A stretch of 64,000 bases of DNA. It comes from Mucilaginibacter sp. UBA5151 (GTDB lineage: Bacteria; Bacteroidota; Bacteroidia; Sphingobacteriales; Sphingobacteriaceae). The notes under the pieces were generated by a model. The model was not told where the DNA came from. It worked only from the letters and a program-made list of their open reading frames with translations, and made no database searches. Shown in pieces: positions 1 through 8,059 of this stretch; the first letter of the stretch is position 1, and every line of letters begins with the position of its first letter. Location: NCBI GenBank assembly GCA_002413785.1, contig DHXR01000042.1, positions 83,187 to 147,186 on the forward strand, read 5' to 3'. A program made the position numbers and the translations under genes.

Positions 1-86
1 CTGCTAAGTAAGGGGTTTGTTGTTTATACAAACTTATGCACAATATCCGATAAATCAAAATACGGTAGTGTCTCAGTTTGAATTTA

Positions 87-590
87 TTATTTTTCAAGCG
101 ACCTATAATCTTCTTCTCTTAATTTCCATTCCACCTCGTCCATTGTTTCATACCCTATTATAGTAGCTTTAACTAATATAGTGCAAAGTTGAATGCATCC
201 AATAGTTAACATCAATCCAACGATTATAGGAATTGCGCTAAGAGTTTCTCCGCCGAACCAAAAACCTATCAGAAAAAAAATAGAATATCCTGCTGATATT
301 AAACCTACGCTCCAAATAGCAAATGTTCTATATGTGCAAATCCTTGCTATCCATGACATAATAAACCCGACTACTATTTTGAATATCCACCAAAGCATAG
401 ATAGTACTGCAAAGCCTATAAAAAACATGGTAAACCAAAAGAAAAAGCCGCCAAGCCTCACTTCAAGCCACATGGCAGAGTTGTAAGATATTGCCGCAAA
501 GTAGTTAAATCCGATTATAGCGAAAAAGCAGAGATAATAAACCGCTACTAAGTAAATAGCCGCCCTAATCAGGTTAAATAGTAGTTTCAT
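87..590 (-). CDS. Hypothetical four-helix membrane protein
   Basis: A 167-residue protein I do not recognise. Its sequence shows four hydrophobic stretches (about residues 8-31, 47-80, 90-114 and 117-141), so it is probably a polytopic inner-membrane protein, followed by a charged C-terminal tail of about 25 residues (MDEVEWKLREEDYRSLEK). No catalytic or binding motif is visible. It stands alone: the next confident gene to the right is dapA on the other strand. The ATG at 590 is the only start that keeps the first helix. Coding is supported by length and by the ordered alternation of hydrophobic and aromatic segments; function is unknown. Confidence 0.7.
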   Translation of the reverse strand: MKLLFNLIRAAIYLVAVYYLCFFAIIGFNYFAAISYNSAMWLEVRLGGFFFWFTMFFIGFAVLSMLWWIFKIVVGFIMSWIARICTYRTFAIWSVGLISAGYSIFFLIGFWFGGETLSAIPIIVGLMLTIGCIQLCTILVKATIIGYETMDEVEWKLREEDYRSLEK

Positions 591-618
591 GATTGTAGTA
601 ATTAAGGTTAAATAAAAA

Positions 619-639
619 AAGCCACTTGTTAGGTGGCTT
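619..639 (-). terminator. Hairpin with minus-strand U-tract
   Basis: A 7-bp stem (AAGCCAC at 619-625 with GTGGCTT at 633-639) is followed, reading the minus strand, by seven T residues. It would end a leftward transcript coming from 640-1136, where I see no convincing gene, or insulate the gene at 87-590 from read-through. Confidence 0.5.
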
Positions 640-721
640 AAATGTATAAAAATGTTTTGAGTATCACTTTATTATTTTCCCTCATGGGTTAAACTCGTAT
701 ATAAATGCCAACTTAAGTTAT

Positions 722-812
722 TTAATGTCGAATATCGAATACTGAATATTGAATGATGAATTGAAAAATTCGATATTGGACATTCGAAATTCATTATTCG
801 ATATTAAATTGC
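722..812. repeat. AT-rich 'cgaatatcgaat' imperfect inverted repeat
   Basis: Variants of cgaatatcgaatac / gaatgatgaatt run across the left half and their inverted forms (attcgatattgg, ttcattattcgatatt) across the right half, so the segment can fold into a long imperfect hairpin. It is non-coding and resembles the phrase-like short repeats found between other genes of this window, but its sequence family is distinct. Confidence 0.6.
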
Positions 813-1136
813 CGAACATTTTTATTCTAAGTTAGTGCCATTACTCCCAAGTGAGGGAGTTTTAGCTGCAATTCCAATTTCCCGTTTAAAACATTGGTTA
901 CAACACCAATAAAAGCGGGAAACCACCTGTCCGGAAACCGCAAACCCTGCTTGCAAAACACCGTAAAATTTGTTATATTTGAATCAATCCCAAAGCCATT
1001 ATAATTCTGCAATGGTCAGCAATAAAAAAATGCTGAAATCCTTTAATTTATATCATTTTCCTTAACCGTTCTTTAACATCATAACATATTTTACTGATAT
1101 ACAGCTATTTGAATAATAATTTCAATAATTTTTTGT

Positions 1137-1310
1137 CGCAGGCTAAACGCGTTTAGCCTGCGAATCAGGAATTTTTCTCACGCCCTAAACGCGTTTAGCC
1201 TGCAAACCGGAGATTTTTCTCACGCCCTAAACGCGTTTAGCCTGCGCGAAAAACAATTTTATCACGCCCTAAATCCGTTTAGCCTGCGGAAATGGGGGTT
1301 TTTCTCAGGT
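1137..1310. repeat. Four tandem 42-bp units, each with a palindromic core
   Basis: The core CTAAACGCGTTTAG starts at 1143, 1185, 1227 and 1269, exactly 42 bp apart. The fourth copy is degenerate (CTAAATCCGTTTAG). The first copy extends to a perfect 26-bp palindrome at 1137-1162. Cores are followed by CCTGC and separated by an AT-rich spacer usually ending atttttctcacgcc. 42 bp is four helical turns, which would put every core on the same face of the DNA. Function unknown. Confidence 0.9.
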
Positions 1311-1590
1311 CTTACAGGCTTTTAGAACCTTGGGACCAGCCAATTATTACGCCCAAAGAAAGGTTTTACAGGTCCGGTTGCCGCCCTTTAACAATAATTA
1401 ACATAAATACCCTGTTACATTTAAGTAATAAAATCCATCTTAGCATAGGGTTAACAAAAAAGATTCTATCTTCTGGGAAAACGAACGGCCCATACCTTTA
1501 ACCGAAGAAGAAAAAACAGCTGCTCACTACGCACAAAAAAATGAACCATGAACTATGAACAATTACTATATTAGCACTTTTAAAATCAGG

Positions 1591-2469
1591 ATGAACAAAT
1601 TTTACGGAACTGGGGTAGCTATGGTAACCCCTTTTCAAGCAGACGGGCAGGTTGATTATGATGCTTTAGCCAAACTTATTAACTATTTAATTGATGGCGG
1701 ACTTGAATACCTGGTTTCTTTAGGGACAACCGGGGAAAGTGCAACTTTGAGTAGTGAAGAACGAAAAAAGGTTTGGGCCTTTACTGCAAAAACGGTAAAT
1801 GGCCGTGTCGGCCTGGTTGCCGGTATTGGCGGCAATAATACATTTGAAGTTGTTGAACAGATAAAACAGTTTGATACTAAGGGTTATGATGCGATATTAT
1901 CGGCAAGCCCGAATTATAATAAACCTACACAGGAGGGTATTTACCAGCATTACAAGGCTATAGCCGAAAACTCGCCTTTGCCGGTAATTTTATACAACGT
2001 TCCAAGCCGTACGGGCAGTAATGTAAGCGCTGAAACGACAGTAAGACTGGCACGTGATTTTAAAAACATTATAGGCATAAAAGAGGCTTCGGGGAATTTC
2101 GACCAGATCAATCAAATAATGCGGGATAAGCCTGAAAGCTTTCTGGTGATCTCGGGCGATGACCCGGTTACCCTGCCAATGATAGCCTTGGGCGGCGTTG
2201 GCGTAATATCAGTTACCGGGAATGCCTTGCCACGGCAAACCTCTGATATGGTACGTCTTTGCCTGGCCGGTGATTTTAAGGCCGCACAAAAAACACATTC
2301 CCAATTAATTGATTTCACCAGGCTTATGTTTGTTGAAGGCAGTCCGGCAGGTGTAAAAACCGCTGTAAAACAGCTGGGCATTTGCGGCGATACGGTAAGG
2401 TTGCCATTGGTGCAGGTTAGCGAAGCTACAGCAACCAAAATTATACAGGAAACAAAGAAATTTGCGTGA
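1591..2469 (+). CDS. dapA: 4-hydroxy-tetrahydrodipicolinate synthase
   Basis: Condenses pyruvate with aspartate semialdehyde, the first committed step to lysine and meso-diaminopimelate; cytosolic class I aldolase of the DHDPS family. With the ATG at 1591 the protein has 292 residues, the usual family length. GTTGES (45-50) holds the proton-relay threonine pair, Y135 lies in ILYNVPSRTG, and K164 in IIGIKEASG is the Schiff-base lysine. An in-frame ATG at 1555 would add 12 residues encoded by intergenic repeat sequence, so I prefer 1591, immediately before the conserved FYGTGVAMVTPF. A hairpin terminator follows the stop. It fits with the diaminopimelate-type peptidoglycan predicted from the MurE encoded downstream. 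Confidence 0.97.
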   Translation: MNKFYGTGVAMVTPFQADGQVDYDALAKLINYLIDGGLEYLVSLGTTGESATLSSEERKKVWAFTAKTVNGRVGLVAGIGGNNTFEVVEQIKQFDTKGYDAILSASPNYNKPTQEGIYQHYKAIAENSPLPVILYNVPSRTGSNVSAETTVRLARDFKNIIGIKEASGNFDQINQIMRDKPESFLVISGDDPVTLPMIALGGVGVISVTGNALPRQTSDMVRLCLAGDFKAAQKTHSQLIDFTRLMFVEGSPAGVKTAVKQLGICGDTVRLPLVQVSEATATKIIQETKKFA

Positions 2470-2476
2470 TAAAAAA

Positions 2477-2505
2477 CCCGTCCCGATTGACCGGGACGGG
2501 TTTTT
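2477..2505. terminator. Bidirectional terminator between dapA and the histone-like gene
   Basis: A perfect 9-bp GC-rich stem (CCCGTCCCG at 2477-2485, CGGGACGGG at 2492-2500) with a 6-nt loop is flanked by A6 on the left and T5 on the right. It can act on both convergent transcripts. Confidence 0.9.
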
Positions 2506-2535
2506 ATAGAAAAAAGAGAAATCAATCCCTTCCCA

Positions 2536-2712
2536 CTATTCTTTATTTTTTGCCTCCTGCACTTCCAGGCGTATCGCCTGGGCTAAGTTTTTGAGGTCTT
2601 GCATTCCTTTACGAACACGGGTGCCGGCGGCGCTGTTCCCCTTGTTGTAAAATTTGTCAGCATCTGCTTCCAACGACGCTACCAGTTCTTTTACTTCAGT
2701 AAATTTTTTCAT
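2536..2712 (-). CDS. Histone H1/Hc1-like small protein
   Basis: A 58-residue ORF read directly from the minus strand. It begins MKKFTEVKELVASLEADADK, contains KGNSAAGTRVRKGMQDLKNL, and ends QEAKNKE. Composition is Lys/Glu/Ala-rich and helical with a basic centre, matching the small Hc1-type 'histone H1' proteins common in Bacteroidota (family assignment from memory). Likely role is nucleoid-associated DNA binding, but this is inference for a protein so short. A clear Shine-Dalgarno AAAGGAG lies 9 nt before the ATG, and the gene ends against the dapA terminator. It is easily missed by length cut-offs. Confidence 0.85.
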   Translation of the reverse strand: MKKFTEVKELVASLEADADKFYNKGNSAAGTRVRKGMQDLKNLAQAIRLEVQEAKNKE

Positions 2713-3039
2713 TTGAGTTACTCCTTTTAAAATATTGAGGTTTATTGTTTTATAAAGCTAATCTAAATTGTTTTTTCTAAAATAAAAACTTTTAAAGCAG
2801 AAAAATAATGCCTTTAGAGTGGTTTTTTTCAACATTTAGTATCAGAAATAATATTAAATAGTATAATAAACAACAAAACACGTATTATACATCAATCTAC
2901 ATAGAGGCATAGTTTATCAATGAAAAAAAATAATTATCTAATAATTAAGTTTTGTGTATTTAAACACTAAAAACCGGATAATATTTTATTTGTTTAAACT
3001 TTAAAAATACTTTTATAAAAAATACCTTCGTTTGATTCC
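2713..3039. other. AT-rich intergenic region
   Basis: About 330 bp with very high A+T content between the histone-like gene and the GH125 gene. It must hold the promoter of the histone-like gene; a near-match -7 box (TAGCTTTA on the minus strand, 2753-2760) is the best candidate I see. No ORF, strong hairpin or repeat stands out. Confidence 0.4.
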
Positions 3040-4452
3040 TTATAATATTTCAGGATGATATTTATGTGTTTTTATGATTAATTCGCCGAATAAGGTATTG
3101 GCCCAGGCAAACCATTTGCGGGTAAAGTCAGTTGCATCATCTTTATTGAACGATTCGTGCATAAAACCGGTGCCTGCATGGGTGTTTTTTAACCACTGAA
3201 GGCATTTAATTATCTCGGTTTTGTCGGTTGATGTCAGCGCACGCATAATAATGCTCATTGGCCAGATATAGTTTAAACCAACATGCGGGCCGCCTGTACC
3301 CTCCGCTGCTTTTCCTTTAAAAAAGTAGGGATTAGCGCTGCTTAACACCATCCGGCGGGTATTCTGGTAAACCGGGTCGTGCAGCGACATGGCACCCAGG
3401 TAGGGTAAGGCCAGTAAACTGGGCACGTTGGCATCATCCATAAACAACTGGTTGCCAAAGCCGTCAACCTCATAAGCCAATACTTTGCCATGAACAGGAT
3501 GGACAGCCGTCGCATATTTTTGCAGGGCATTATGCACTTCTGTGGCTAATTCGGTACATGCATTGGCAGTTACCTTGTTTTTTCCAATAAGCGAATACAT
3601 TTCAGCCAGCTGTTTTAAACTAACTACCGCAAAATAATTGGATGGAACAAGGAAAGGAAAAATGGTAGCGTCATCGGAGGGCCTGAAAATAGAACAAATT
3701 AAACCAACAGGCTTAACCGGGTTACCATAGCCGCCATTTGGCGCGGTATCACTGGCTACTTCGGTCTGCCTTTGAAAGTGGTAAGGCCCCTGCCCATTTT
3801 TGCGCTGTTGTTCTTTGAAAGTAGCCACGATTAGTTTACCGGCCTTTTGCCAGTTGTTATCAAAAAAGCTGCTGTCGCCGCTGGTTTTCCAGTAGTGATA
3901 GGCCAGCAGGATGGGGTAACATAAAGAGTCGACCTCCCATTTGCGTTCGTGCAGTTCGGGCTTCATGGTGGTGCGGTCACTATCCCATTCGCTTCCGGTT
4001 GGTCCGGCGTTAAATGCATTGGCATAAGGGTCAATTAACACACAGGCAGCTTGGCGGTTAAGCACCCCTTTTACTAAATTCCTTAACTGCGAATCATCTT
4101 TAACCAATGGCAAATACGGCCAAACCTGTGCCGATGAATCGCGCATCCACATAGCATTGATATCACCGGTAATTACAAAGGTGTCCGGCCTGCCATCTTT
4201 TATGGTATAATTAACCGTGGTATCGAGTGTATTGGGATAGCAGTTTTCAAACAGCCAGGCCAGTTCAGGATCTTTGATATCCGCTTTTACATTTTTGATA
4301 GTTGCCTCAACGGCCTTGCTCGTAAATTTGCGGTCAGATGGTTTTGGGCGATGGCTTTCAAAACTATTTATGAACCAGGCTGGTTTTAAACCTATGCCTA
4401 AACCGGCAGTAGTTACAGTATTTAGTTTTATAAAATGACGGCGTGAAAGCAT
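3040..4452 (-). CDS. GH125 family exo-alpha-1,6-mannosidase-like protein
   Basis: 470 residues from the ATG at 4452. A longer in-frame ORF starts at 4626, but that extension is encoded by a palindromic repeat and the SRRHFIKL motif would no longer be N-terminal. SRRHFIKL (3-10) followed by a hydrophobic stretch looks like a twin-arginine export signal. The hallmark MWMRDSSAQVWPY of GH125 (metal-independent alpha-mannosidases) is at 101-113; HVGLNYIWPMS and the C-terminal GFMHESFNKDDATDFTRKWF block are also typical. Predicted role is removal of terminal alpha-1,6-mannose from glycans in the periplasm or on the surface. No transporter or other glycosidase sits beside it, so the substrate source is unknown. 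Confidence 0.9.
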   Translation of the reverse strand: MLSRRHFIKLNTVTTAGLGIGLKPAWFINSFESHRPKPSDRKFTSKAVEATIKNVKADIKDPELAWLFENCYPNTLDTTVNYTIKDGRPDTFVITGDINAMWMRDSSAQVWPYLPLVKDDSQLRNLVKGVLNRQAACVLIDPYANAFNAGPTGSEWDSDRTTMKPELHERKWEVDSLCYPILLAYHYWKTSGDSSFFDNNWQKAGKLIVATFKEQQRKNGQGPYHFQRQTEVASDTAPNGGYGNPVKPVGLICSIFRPSDDATIFPFLVPSNYFAVVSLKQLAEMYSLIGKNKVTANACTELATEVHNALQKYATAVHPVHGKVLAYEVDGFGNQLFMDDANVPSLLALPYLGAMSLHDPVYQNTRRMVLSSANPYFFKGKAAEGTGGPHVGLNYIWPMSIIMRALTSTDKTEIIKCLQWLKNTHAGTGFMHESFNKDDATDFTRKWFAWANTLFGELIIKTHKYHPEIL

Positions 4453-4473
4453 AGCTGTTTTATTGTTAGGGCA

Positions 4474-4481
4474 TAAAAGTA
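4474..4481 (-). promoter_or_regulatory. Candidate -7 box for the GH125 gene
   Basis: On the minus strand TACTTTTA matches 7 of 8 positions of the Bacteroidota -7 consensus TAnnTTTG and ends 21 bp upstream of the ATG at 4452. No clear -33 TTTG. It supports the shorter start. Confidence 0.4.
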
Positions 4482-4535
4482 AAAAAGCCTTTCGGAAATC
4501 CGAAAGACCGCATAAATATATTATTATCCATATTC

Positions 4536-4688
4536 CAAACCCCGTAGGGGTTAAACGTTTGTAGAAAATAAACAAACAAATTAAGTTTGCCACGTTAGTG
4601 GCTACCCAATCGCAAAGGGTAGCCACTAACGTGGCAAAAAAATGATGGTGTTGAATTTCTACAAACGGGTAGCCCCTAAAGGGGCAAT
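4536..4688. repeat. Composite nested palindromic element
   Basis: An inner perfect 22-bp inverted repeat (4586-4607 with 4617-4638, 9-nt loop; arms contain GCCACGTTAGTGGCTACCC) is nested inside a second pair (CGTTTGTAGAAA 4556-4567, TTTCTACAAACG 4656-4667) and is flanked by two small palindromes (CCCCGTAGGGG, GCCCCTAAAGGGGC). The whole can fold into a long branched hairpin. The layout is like a REP/MITE element rather than a terminator. It lies upstream of the GH125 gene. Confidence 0.8.
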
Positions 4689-4933
4689 GGCATTATGTTA
4701 AGAGATTTTTCATTGCTTTTACCCTCTTTATCGCGTAGCGAAAGAGAGGGTGGATAAGCGTAGCGAAGTCCGGGTGAGTAAACGGAGCGCGTTTATTACC
4801 GTTATTTGTGCCTTAACTTAATGACATTGCACCTCAGGGGGCATAATACGCAACATCATTTTTACGACTTAGAAACCCGTAACACCTATTGAGGGAGCGT
4901 CAATGAGTACCTTCGCATTTTAGAGGGGCCGGC
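4689..4933. other. Repeat-rich spacer after the alpha-oxoamine synthase gene
   Basis: Contains CCCTCTTTATCGCGTAGCG followed by AAAGAGAGGG (4720-4750), a structure resembling the CTCTCC/GGAGAG repeats seen in icmF, then aagcgtagcgaagtccgggtgag. No ORF is supported. It lies downstream of the minus-strand gene at 4934-6178. Confidence 0.4.
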
Positions 4934-6178
4934 TTATGCTATCTCCAGTTTATTCTCTTTATAATAACCCGCCTTTAGCTTTTCAGCCATTTCGCTGTAA
5001 GCATCAAGCGTGCGTTGCACATCTTCCAAACTATGCGCCGCGGTCGGGATCAAACGTAAAAGGATCAATCCTTTAGGGATAACCGGGTAAATTACTATCG
5101 AACAAAAAATACCATAGTTTTCGCGCAGGTCACGGGTAAGTGCGGTAGCTTCTTGTAGTTCGCCTTCCAAAAACACCGGGGTAACCATGGTATTGGTAAC
5201 GCCGATATTAAATCCGCGTTCTTTGAGGCCGCTTTGTAAAGCATTGGCAATTTGCCAAAGCTTTTCCCGCAGTTCGGGTTTTGTTCTTAGCAGCTCCAAA
5301 CGTTTTTTTGCCCCAATTACCATAGGCATGGGAAGCGCTTTGGCAAATATCTGCGACCGCATATTGTAGCGCAGGTAATCAACAATTTCTTTGGTGGAGG
5401 CTACAAACGCGCCAATACCGGCCATTGATTTAGCGAAAGTGGCAAAATAAATATCAACGCCGTCAACGCAATCCTGTTCTTCGTGGGTACCGGCACCGGT
5501 TTTGCCCATGGTGCCAAAACCGTGTGCATCATCAACCAAAATGCGGAAGTTGAATTTATCTTTTAAGGCGATGATCTCTTTCAGTTTACCCTGCGCACCC
5601 GACATGCCAAAAACACCTTCGGTAATCAGCAAAATGCCGCCGCCAGTTGTTTCGGCTAATTTTGTGGCACGCTCCAGCTGTTTTTCGCAGCTTTCAAGGT
5701 CGTTATGCTGATAGACATAACGTTTGCCAATATGCAGCCTTAAGCCGTCAATAATGCAGGCATGAGCTTCGGCATCATAAACGATAACGTCATTACGGTC
5801 AACCAGCGTATCAATAATCGACAGCATGCCCTGGTAGCCATAATTAAGCAAATAGGCGTCTTCTTTACCAACAAATGCGGCAAGGTCGTTTTCAAGTTCT
5901 TCATGGTGCCTGGTATTGCCGGACATCATGCGTGCACCCATAGGGTAAGCCATGCCATAATCTGCCGCCCCTTTTGCGTCGGCTTCTCTAACTTCGGGGT
6001 GGTTGGCTAAACCGAGGTAGTTGTTCAGGCTCCAAACCAAATGCTCTTTGCCGTTAAATTGCATGTGCGGACCAATTTCACCTTCAAGCTTAGGGTAGGA
6101 GAAATAGCCATGCGACCACTTTTGGTGCTGGCCCAGCGGCCCACCCATGTTTTTCGATATCTTATCAAATATGTCCAA
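4934..6178 (-). CDS. Alpha-oxoamine synthase (serine palmitoyltransferase-like PLP enzyme)
   Basis: 414 residues, fold-type I PLP enzyme of the family containing serine palmitoyltransferase, KBL and 8-amino-7-oxononanoate synthase. Visible motifs: SLNNYLGLANHP (50-61), the DDAHGFGTMG block (216-225) with the PLP-ring Asp216 and His219, and TFAKSMAGIG (247-256) with Schiff-base Lys250. The family condenses an amino acid with an acyl thioester. In Bacteroidota the two likely jobs are sphingolipid-base synthesis or acylation of cysteate to make capnine sulfonolipids. The MGARMMSGNTRHHEELE block differs from the GSGCAGSRFLNGTLDLH I remember for Bacteroides/Sphingobacterium serine palmitoyltransferase, so I lean to a paralogue, possibly the cysteate enzyme. 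A good promoter lies just upstream and the gene follows ftsZ after about 160 bp. Confidence 0.85.
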   Translation of the reverse strand: MDIFDKISKNMGGPLGQHQKWSHGYFSYPKLEGEIGPHMQFNGKEHLVWSLNNYLGLANHPEVREADAKGAADYGMAYPMGARMMSGNTRHHEELENDLAAFVGKEDAYLLNYGYQGMLSIIDTLVDRNDVIVYDAEAHACIIDGLRLHIGKRYVYQHNDLESCEKQLERATKLAETTGGGILLITEGVFGMSGAQGKLKEIIALKDKFNFRILVDDAHGFGTMGKTGAGTHEEQDCVDGVDIYFATFAKSMAGIGAFVASTKEIVDYLRYNMRSQIFAKALPMPMVIGAKKRLELLRTKPELREKLWQIANALQSGLKERGFNIGVTNTMVTPVFLEGELQEATALTRDLRENYGIFCSIVIYPVIPKGLILLRLIPTAAHSLEDVQRTLDAYSEMAEKLKAGYYKENKLEIA

Positions 6179-6204
6179 AATGGTATTGTATTATAATTAA
6201 AGCA

Positions 6205-6236
6205 CAAATATAGCCCTTAAATCGTTTAGGAACAAT
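6205..6236 (-). promoter_or_regulatory. Promoter of the alpha-oxoamine synthase gene
   Basis: On the minus strand a perfect -7 box TATATTTG (6205-6212) lies 26 bp before the ATG at 6178, with ATTG (3 of 4 to the -33 TTTG) at 6233-6236, a 20-bp spacer. Spacing and sequence fit the Bacteroidota promoter, so the gene is probably transcribed independently of ftsZ. Confidence 0.7.
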
Positions 6237-6269
6237 TGTTATAACTTTTTATAATAGGCTATAAAGAGG

Positions 6270-6337
6270 AGTTCATAGTTGATGGTTCATAGTTCATGGC
6301 CGAAATTTCTTTTACTATGAACCATCAACTATGAACT
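6270..6337. repeat. 24-bp inverted repeat at the end of ftsZ
   Basis: A perfect 24-bp inverted repeat (6270-6293 and 6314-6337, 20-nt loop) built from gttcatagtt / gatggttcat words. It overlaps the ftsZ stop codon (6336-6338), so the ftsZ transcript ends in a stable AT-rich hairpin. Related words occur at 1541-1562, 11738-11774 and 14100-14120. Confidence 0.85.
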
Positions 6338-7934
6338 AATCTACATTATCATGCAGGAATGAATTATTGGTACGGATATCCGTTTTACCTTCATCATCAG
6401 GCATCAAAGAGAATCTGGACACATGACTTTCATTTGAAGCCGGGGTTTGCTGAAGGGCGATTTCCTTGCGTTTATAAGCCGGAATATTCTCCATTTCCTG
6501 CAAATTACCGCTGCGTAATTTCATGCTCAGGTCTTTTAACCGCATGATACGTTCGCGCGATTTCCGCAACTGATCCTCAATGGATTCGTCGGTTTTATGG
6601 TCATCGGCGCCAACGACAATTTCGGGCTCTTTTTCAGGCTCGGGTTGCTTTTGTTCTTTGACAGGTTCGATACCTACTACCGGTTCTTTTATCGTAAAAA
6701 TCATCTCGGGAATTTCCGATGACTGATTTTCATTTGTAACCGGCTCTTCGGTTAATAAATTATGTTTTATAACCGCAGGCTCTTCGGCGCGCGGGGCAAA
6801 CAGATCAAATAAGCCGGTTTGTTTTGGTTCTTCCTTATGATGTTTTAAATAAGGCTCGGCAATAGCATTCGCTTTTACGGGGTTGATGAATTCGTTTACC
6901 GGCTTAACTAAAGGAGGGGTATCGGAACCAAGCGAGTAAATTTTCTTTTCATTAACCTTTTCCTTTTCGCGTTCGTCCTTGGTTTGGAAACCGGTTGCAA
7001 TAATGGTCACAGACAGTTTATCGCCGAGGTTTTCGTCGATGCAATTACCCCAGATCAGGTCGGTGGTAAGGCCGGCTTCATCCATAATAAAATCGGTAAT
7101 AATACTGATCTCGTCCATGGTTACTTCTTTAGCACCCGAACTGATATTTAAAAGGATATACCTTGCACCCTGAATTTCATTATCTTTTAACAGGGGAGAC
7201 AGCAAAGCTCCCTCCACGGCCTTTTTGGCCCTGTTTTCGCCTTCACATGCCGAGCTACCCATAATGGAAACGCCGCTGTCCTTCATTACAGTGCGTACGT
7301 CCTTAAAGTCAACGTTTACATAACCCGGAAGTGTTATGATCTCTGCAATACCTTTTGCAGCAGTTGTTAAAATATTATCGGCCTGGGCAAAAGCAGAACC
7401 TAATGTAAGGTTACCGAATATCTCGCGCAGCCTGTCGTTTGAAATCACCAAAAAGGAATCGACATATTTTTTCAGTTCTTCCATCCCGGCATCGGCCTGC
7501 ATTTTACGGCGCTTGCCTTCAAATGCAAACGGGGTAGTAATAATGCCTACGGTTAAAATATCCATTTCGCGGGCGGCTTTGGCGATGATAGGGCTTGCGC
7601 CGGTACCTGTACCGCCACCCATACCAGCTGTAATGAACAGCATTTTGGTATTGGTGCCAAGCATTTGTTTTATGTCATCAATATTTTCGATCGCGGAGTT
7701 TTTACCAACTTCGGGGATTGAACCCGCACCCATGCCTTCAGTAAGGCTTGCGCCAAGCTGTACTTTGTTGGGGATAGGACTTAGCTCCAAAGCCTGGGCA
7801 TCCGTATTGCAAATAATAAAATCAACACCGGTAATACCTTGCCTGTACATGTGGTTTACCGCGTTACCCCCACCGCCGCCAACACCAATTACCTTGATGA
7901 TGGACGACTTTTCTTTTAACATCTCAAACTGCAT
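6336..7934 (-). CDS. ftsZ: Cell division protein FtsZ
   Basis: Tubulin-like GTPase that forms the division ring. Residues 15-24 (VIGVGGGGGN) start the nucleotide fold, the tubulin signature GMGGGTGTG is at 104-112, and the T7 catalytic loop NVDFKDV is at 207-213. At 532 residues it is far longer than the E. coli protein (383). The extra length is a charged, Pro/Glu-rich tail after about residue 330, as in other Bacteroidota, with a conserved-looking ENIPAYKRK motif near the C-terminus that may be the partner-binding peptide. It is the last gene of the dcw cluster, 125 bp after ftsA, and ends in a 24-bp inverted repeat. Confidence 0.98.
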   Translation of the reverse strand: MQFEMLKEKSSIIKVIGVGGGGGNAVNHMYRQGITGVDFIICNTDAQALELSPIPNKVQLGASLTEGMGAGSIPEVGKNSAIENIDDIKQMLGTNTKMLFITAGMGGGTGTGASPIIAKAAREMDILTVGIITTPFAFEGKRRKMQADAGMEELKKYVDSFLVISNDRLREIFGNLTLGSAFAQADNILTTAAKGIAEIITLPGYVNVDFKDVRTVMKDSGVSIMGSSACEGENRAKKAVEGALLSPLLKDNEIQGARYILLNISSGAKEVTMDEISIITDFIMDEAGLTTDLIWGNCIDENLGDKLSVTIIATGFQTKDEREKEKVNEKKIYSLGSDTPPLVKPVNEFINPVKANAIAEPYLKHHKEEPKQTGLFDLFAPRAEEPAVIKHNLLTEEPVTNENQSSEIPEMIFTIKEPVVGIEPVKEQKQPEPEKEPEIVVGADDHKTDESIEDQLRKSRERIMRLKDLSMKLRSGNLQEMENIPAYKRKEIALQQTPASNESHVSRFSLMPDDEGKTDIRTNNSFLHDNVD

Positions 7935-8059
7935 AATCCTTGTTTTTCAGTTATATGTAATTGACGATTAACATAATTTCTCTAATGTAATAATAAGACT
8001 TTTTCCACAAGCTTTATCCACATTTGTGAATATGTGGAAAGATTGGAAATTGTGAATAA

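Larger units (their letters stand above)
591..1590. other. Long non-coding stretch upstream of dapA
   Basis: About 1 kb without a convincing gene. It holds the hairpin at 619-639, an AT-rich repeat at 722-812, a small GC hairpin at 849-864 (CTCCC/GGGAG), the 42-bp palindrome array at 1137-1310, and a repeat of the 'gaac-catgaac-tatgaac' type at 1541-1562 just before dapA. A possible dapA -7 box TACCTTTA (7 of 8 to TAnnTTTG) lies at 1493-1500. Two short ORFs here (827-1012 minus, 1292-1501 plus) have no recognisable content. Confidence 0.5.

Noticed and set aside
827..1012. 61-residue minus-strand ORF
   Set aside because: No recognisable domain or ribosome site; it covers a small GC hairpin and lies in repeat-rich non-coding DNA.
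1292..1501. 69-residue plus-strand ORF after the 42-bp array
   Set aside because: Begins inside the last repeat unit, has no family features and no promoter or ribosome site.
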